From Actinomycetota bacterium (lineage in GTDB: Bacteria; Actinomycetota; Actinomycetes; S36-B12; UBA10799): 9,415 nt of DNA. Location of the stretch: the NCBI GenBank assembly GCA_030837445.1, contig JAUPKM010000564.1, positions 1-9,415 on the forward strand. Direction: 5' to 3'. The translations under genes were made by a program, and so were the position numbers. Under the pieces are notes generated by a model. That model saw only the letters and a program-made list of their open reading frames with translations, ran no database searches and was not told the DNA's origin. Below, piece after piece: positions 7,053-9,415 of the stretch; position 1 is the first letter of the stretch; every line of letters begins with the position of its first letter.

Positions 7053-7856
7053 CTAACCCGTCACTGCAAAGCAGGCCACGGCCGCGGCAGCGGCTACGTT
7101 CAGTGAATCGACCCGAGAGGTCATCGGGATTCGGAGCCAGACGTCCACCGCCGCGAGTGCTTCGGCACTCAGACCCCCGCCTTCGGTGCCGAGCAGCAGG
7201 GCCAGCCGATCGCCCTCGGCGGCGTGCCAACTGCGAATGTCAACACCTGCCGGGTCTGGTGTCAGGCCAAGCAGGGTGAAACCGGCCTCCCGTAACCAGG
7301 TCAGCGTGCCCGGCCACGGCTCGGCGACGGTCCAGGGCATCGTCAACACGGCACCCATCGAGGTCTTCACCGATCGCCGATAGTAGGGATCGGCGCACCG
7401 CGGAGATACCAATACGGCGTCGATCCCGAAGGCGGCAGCTGTGCGGACGATAAGCCCAACGTTGGTGTGGTCAACTAGGTCCTCGAGCAGTAGCAATCTG
7501 CTGGCGTCAGCGATCAGGTCAGCGATCGGCGGCCGCGGCTTCCGCTCGAACGCGGCCAGCGCACCCCGGTGCAACCGGAAACCGACGATGCTGCGCAACA
7601 CCGACTCATCGGCCACCAGCACTGTGACGTCGTGCGCGGCCAGTGGCGCAGCAAGGCCAGGCAGCCACTTCTCGGCCATCAATGCGCTGCGAGGACGGTA
7701 GCCGGCGGCCAGCGCCCGGAGGATCACCTTCTCACCCTCAGCAAGAAAGTAGCCGGCACCCGGCTCCACCTTGGTCCGCCACCCGACGTCGGTCAGATCC
7801 CGGTAGTCGGCGACCCGGGGATCCTCGGAGCCGACATATTCGACCTGGTTTGTCAC
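7053..7856 (-). CDS. TrmH/SpoU family RNA 2'-O-methyltransferase
   Basis: The protein is 267 aa from GTG at 7856. That GTG overlaps the TGA of the upstream ABC gene as GTGA, a typical coupled start; a GTG six codons earlier is possible but less likely. The N-terminal part (about 10-105) fits the substrate-binding module common in this family (DPRVADYRDLTD, AEGEKVILRAL). The SPOUT domain follows with all three motifs. Motif 1 is LLLLEDLVDHTNVGLIVRTA (121-140; Asn132 and the catalytic-type Arg138), motif 2 is LLGTEGGGLS (221-230), and motif 3 is IPM followed by VDSLNVAAAAAV (243-260). These form the knotted SAM-binding site. The reaction is transfer of a methyl group from SAM to a ribose 2'-O in rRNA or tRNA; the target nucleotide cannot be told from sequence. 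It acts in the cytoplasm as a dimer. Close coupling with the ABC ATPase is notable. Confidence 0.92.
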   Translation of the reverse strand: MTNQVEYVGSEDPRVADYRDLTDVGWRTKVEPGAGYFLAEGEKVILRALAAGYRPRSALMAEKWLPGLAAPLAAHDVTVLVADESVLRSIVGFRLHRGALAAFERKPRPPIADLIADASRLLLLEDLVDHTNVGLIVRTAAAFGIDAVLVSPRCADPYYRRSVKTSMGAVLTMPWTVAEPWPGTLTWLREAGFTLLGLTPDPAGVDIRSWHAAEGDRLALLLGTEGGGLSAEALAAVDVWLRIPMTSRVDSLNVAAAAAVACFAVTG

Positions 7857-8635
7857 CAGGCCCGGGCCGCCCACCGCCGCCCGACTTCGGTGACCTCCAG
7901 TGGGATCCCGAATGATTCCGACAGCCGGGCGCTGGTGAGCGTCTCGCCAATAGGCCCCTGCGCCACCACCCGTCCCTCTCGCATCAGCATCACATGCGTG
8001 GTACCGATCGGGATCTCTTCGACGTGGTGGGTGACCATCACACTGACCGGCGCCTTCGGGTCCTGCGCCAGCGTCGACAGCCGTGCGACCAACTCCTCTC
8101 GGCCACCGAGGTCGAGACCAGCGGCCGGCTCGTCGAGCAGCAGGAGTTCCGGATCCGTCATAAGCGCCCGGGCGATGATCACCCGCTTCGCCTCACCTTC
8201 GCTAAGGGAATCGAAGCGCCGCTCGGCGAGGTGGGCGATTCCCATACTGCTGAGCAACTCCTGCCCCCTGGCGAGGTCCTGGTCCTCATAGCTCTCGCGC
8301 CAACGTCCGGTGATGGCCCATGCGGCCGTCATCACCGCATCGAGCACCACTTCGTCTCCTGGAACCTGATCGGCGATCGAGTCACTGGCCAGACCGATCC
8401 GCGGGCGCAACTCGAACACGTCGACCCGGCCGAGCCGGGATCCGAGCAGGCTCACCCGACCCACACTCGGATGCATTCTGGAGGACGCCAGATTCATCAG
8501 GGTGGACTTACCTGCTCCGTTGGGCCCCAACACCACCCAACGCTGACCCTCCTCGACGCGCCAATTCACATTCGCCAGAATGATGGAGCCAGAGCGCATG
8601 ACGCCGACACCCCGGAATTTGACCACTGCGCTCAC
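7853..8635 (-). CDS. Stand-alone ABC transporter ATP-binding protein
   Basis: The protein is 260 aa from GTG at 8635. Visible motifs are Walker A GPNGAGKST (37-45), signature LSEGEAKRV (143-151; Ser-Glu-Gly-Glu in place of SGGQ), Walker B LLLLDEP (164-170), D-loop GLD (173-175) and H-loop VTHH (201-204). The usual Q-loop glutamine appears replaced: the corresponding strand reads RIGLASDS (79-86). The Q-loop and signature together resemble ModF/PhnL-like or regulatory ABC ATPases rather than a standard importer subunit. No permease or binding-protein gene is present nearby. The gene is the first of a minus-strand block and overlaps the TrmH gene by 4 nt. A TAGGGT -10-like box 7 nt upstream and no clear Shine-Dalgarno suggest a leaderless message. 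The role, whether transport energiser or soluble ATPase acting with RNA modification, is open. Confidence 0.88.
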   Translation of the reverse strand: MSAVVKFRGVGVMRSGSIILANVNWRVEEGQRWVVLGPNGAGKSTLMNLASSRMHPSVGRVSLLGSRLGRVDVFELRPRIGLASDSIADQVPGDEVVLDAVMTAAWAITGRWRESYEDQDLARGQELLSSMGIAHLAERRFDSLSEGEAKRVIIARALMTDPELLLLDEPAAGLDLGGREELVARLSTLAQDPKAPVSVMVTHHVEEIPIGTTHVMLMREGRVVAQGPIGETLTSARLSESFGIPLEVTEVGRRWAARAW

Positions 8636-8642
8636 AGGCCCG

Positions 8643-8648
8643 ACCCTA
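8643..8648 (-). promoter_or_regulatory. -10-like box (TAGGGT) of the ABC ATPase gene, leaderless geometry
   Basis: Read on the minus strand, TAGGGT ends 7 nt before the GTG at 8635. No good TTGACA-like -35 is seen at 16-18 nt spacing. The spacing fits transcription starting at the initiation codon. The call is tentative. Confidence 0.35.
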
Positions 8649-8791
8649 GCCTGGCCGGTACTCGAGTTACACGCACAAGGCTTCGCATGTCGGGCGCGCG
8701 CCGAGGGACATCACGTGCAGCGGGGACGCTGCGGGCGCAATTGAAAGGCACACGCTGCACAACCCGGCGGAATCAGTTCCCGACCTGCGGT

Positions 8792-8802
8792 CACGCTGCG
8801 TG
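8792..8802. repeat. Short palindrome CACGC-T-GCGTG
   Basis: Perfect 5-bp arms flank one central base. The left half includes the third copy of ACGCTGC in this region. It could be an operator half-site pair, but with only 11 bases in a high-GC genome chance is a fair explanation. Confidence 0.3.
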
Positions 8803-8873
8803 CACAAATGTCCACCTGGATGGACCAATGGACCTACGCGAGTCGTACGTTTGGCCGATGACACGATCGTCCT

Positions 8874-8911
8874 AACGGGCAAAAGTGGCGGAACACACTA
8901 TTTTGCCCGTT
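8874..8911. repeat. Perfect 11-bp inverted repeat with inner extension (hairpin or operator)
   Basis: The left arm AACGGGCAAAA (8874-8884) is exactly complementary to TTTTGCCCGTT (8901-8911), with 16 nt between. An inner GTG (8885-8887) can pair with CAC (8896-8898) past a two-base bulge, leaving an 8-nt loop. The structure is not followed by a T-run and sits between divergent genes, so it is not a terminator for either neighbour. It lies 67 nt upstream of the -35 box of the exported-protein gene, so it may be a regulator binding site or the foot of an unannotated RNA. Confidence 0.7.
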
Positions 8912-8977
8912 GTGCCAGTCAATTGCGGGTGTTTCACTGTACTTCAATGCTCGGTGACCCCAATGGGTTAGTCGGGC

Positions 8978-9005
8978 TTGACACACAGAGTCGCCGCATT
9001 GAAAT
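8978..9005 (+). promoter_or_regulatory. Sigma70-type promoter for the exported-protein gene
   Basis: TTGACA (8978-8983), a perfect -35 consensus, is followed after 16 nt by TGAAAT (9000-9005), a 4-of-6 match to the -10. This would give a 5' leader of about 55-60 nt ending in a strong ribosome binding site. It is the best consensus promoter in the window and suggests well-expressed transcription of the downstream gene. Confidence 0.55.
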
Positions 9006-9059
9006 ACCCGTCCGCACCTGCCCGCCCGCCGCTCGACAAGACCCGTTGAGTCACCCACC

Positions 9060-9064
9060 AGGAG
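9060..9064 (+). promoter_or_regulatory. Strong ribosome binding site (AGGAG)
   Basis: AGGAG ends 5 nt before the ATG at 9070. It decides the start of the truncated gene and contrasts with the apparently leaderless starts elsewhere in the window. Confidence 0.75.
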
Positions 9065-9069
9065 AACGC

Positions 9070-9415
9070 ATGAAGCACAACACCATCACCACCAAGCGTC
9101 GCGGTCGTCGCAAGGTAGTCGCTGTAGTGGGCGCCCTCGGCGTCGCCGCTGCCGGTTACGGCGTCTACGCGACCACCCTGACGGTCACTGGCGACACCAA
9201 CACGACACTGCAGGCCGGCGCCACCGGGACGCTGACCCAGACGGGCAGCTGCGACACCGACGGTGTCAACGTGCAGCAGCAGTTCGCGCACAGCCACAGC
9301 CACGGCAACGGCTACGGCGTCAATTCCTCGGGTGGCCACAAGGTCACCGGCATCGACCCGAGCTGTGCTGGCAAGAACCTGAAGCTGTCTGTGAAGCGCA
9401 GTGGAACGTTCACCG
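9070..9415 (+). CDS. Exported protein with His-rich patch, unknown family (3' end missing)
   Basis: The ATG at 9070 follows a strong AGGAG, and 115 residues are visible before the window ends. The N-terminus is very basic (KRRGRRK, residues 9-15), followed by a hydrophobic segment (about 16-34, VVAVVGALGVAAAGYGVYA). This is a signal peptide or a membrane anchor; the double Arg lacks the Tat consensus. The mature part is rich in Thr, Gly and Asn (TLTVTGDTNTTLQAG), with Cys61 in GSCDTDGVNV and Cys99 in DPSCAG as a possible disulfide. A His-rich patch AHSHSHGNGYG (73-83) could bind metal. The look is of a secreted beta-sandwich protein, distantly like TasA/camelysin-type exported proteins, but I do not recognise the family. 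Codon use is strongly GC-biased and no stop interrupts the frame, which supports a real gene. A near-consensus promoter lies upstream. Confidence 0.8.
   Translation, partial: MKHNTITTKRRGRRKVVAVVGALGVAAAGYGVYATTLTVTGDTNTTLQAGATGTLTQTGSCDTDGVNVQQQFAHSHSHGNGYGVNSSGGHKVTGIDPSCAGKNLKLSVKRSGTFT

Larger units (their letters stand above)
8636..9069. other. 434-nt divergent intergenic region
   Basis: No gene is credible here: short open frames on both strands lack start signals, motifs and codon bias. The stretch is visibly less GC-rich than its surroundings from about 8850 to 9005. It contains the ABC gene -10 box (8643-8648), a 10-nt palindrome GGCGCGCGCC (8693-8702), and three copies of ACGCTGC (8726-8732, 8752-8758, 8793-8799). 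The last copy lies inside the palindrome CACGC-T-GCGTG (8792-8802). GTCCA/TGGAC arms follow at about 8810-8825. Further on are an 11-bp inverted repeat (8874-8911) and a sigma70-type promoter (8978-9005) facing right. It separates the divergent ABC ATPase and exported-protein genes. Confidence 0.7.

Noticed and set aside
6967..7230. N-terminal extension of the phosphatase frame upstream of 6966, into the TrmH gene
   Set aside because: The family starts a few residues before RHGET, and a Shine-Dalgarno lies just before ATG 6966.
7994..8875. Long plus-strand open frame opposite the ABC ATPase gene
   Set aside because: The minus strand carries all ABC motifs. The plus-strand translation is low in motif content and extends into non-coding DNA.
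8667..9058. Two short minus-strand open frames in the intergenic region
   Set aside because: They have no ribosome binding sites, an unusual Cys/Arg-rich composition and no codon bias. They overlap promoter elements and the inverted repeat.
1..9415. CRISPR array, tRNA or rRNA gene, insertion sequence, attachment site
   Set aside because: Reading both strands, I found no regularly spaced repeats, no cloverleaf with a CCA end, no transposase or integrase motif and no target-site duplication.

Overview
The window comes from a high-GC, Gram-positive actinobacterium. Nearly every real gene has G or C at most third codon positions, GTG starts are common, and several starts have a -10-like TAnnnT box 6-7 nt upstream in place of a ribosome binding site, as in leaderless actinobacterial mRNAs. 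The families also fit: a WS/DGAT acyltransferase tail, an Abhydrolase_9 membrane hydrolase and a mycobacterial Gpm2-like phosphatase. I cannot name the genus.

Layout. Bases 1-182 hold the end of a WS/DGAT-type acyltransferase (+). Bases 332-1798 (+) encode an exported SGNH-hydrolase-like protein with a C-terminal beta-sandwich-like region. Bases 1811-5960 form a minus-strand block. Read in the direction of transcription, it holds a lipoprotein with a complete set of type II copper monooxygenase ligands (4707-5960), a large polytopic Abhydrolase_9 serine hydrolase (2670-4652) and a P-loop GTPase with a short DUF697-like tail (1811-2623). Gaps of 54 and 46 nt suggest one transcription unit. A small two-TM membrane protein (6017-6364, +) diverges from the lipoprotein gene.

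A second minus-strand block runs 8635 to 6370: a stand-alone ABC ATPase, a TrmH/SpoU rRNA or tRNA 2'-O-methyltransferase whose GTG start overlaps the ABC stop by 4 nt, and a Gpm2-like histidine phosphatase. About 430 nt of non-coding DNA follow (8636-9069). This region contains an 11-bp perfect inverted repeat, smaller palindromes and a good sigma70-type promoter. That promoter faces a gene for a small exported protein with a His-rich patch, which is cut off by the window end (9070-9415).

How the genes fit together. The lipoprotein, membrane hydrolase and GTPase block looks like a cell-envelope unit: an extracytoplasmic copper oxidase, an integral-membrane esterase or lipase-like enzyme, and a cytoplasmic switch protein. 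The ABC/TrmH/phosphatase block looks like housekeeping or RNA modification. I see no transposase, integrase, CRISPR array, tRNA or rRNA. The window is mostly ordinary actinobacterial chromosome. Its least ordinary elements are the copper monooxygenase lipoprotein, the exported SGNH-like protein, the odd GTPase C-terminus and the hairpin upstream of the His-rich exported protein.
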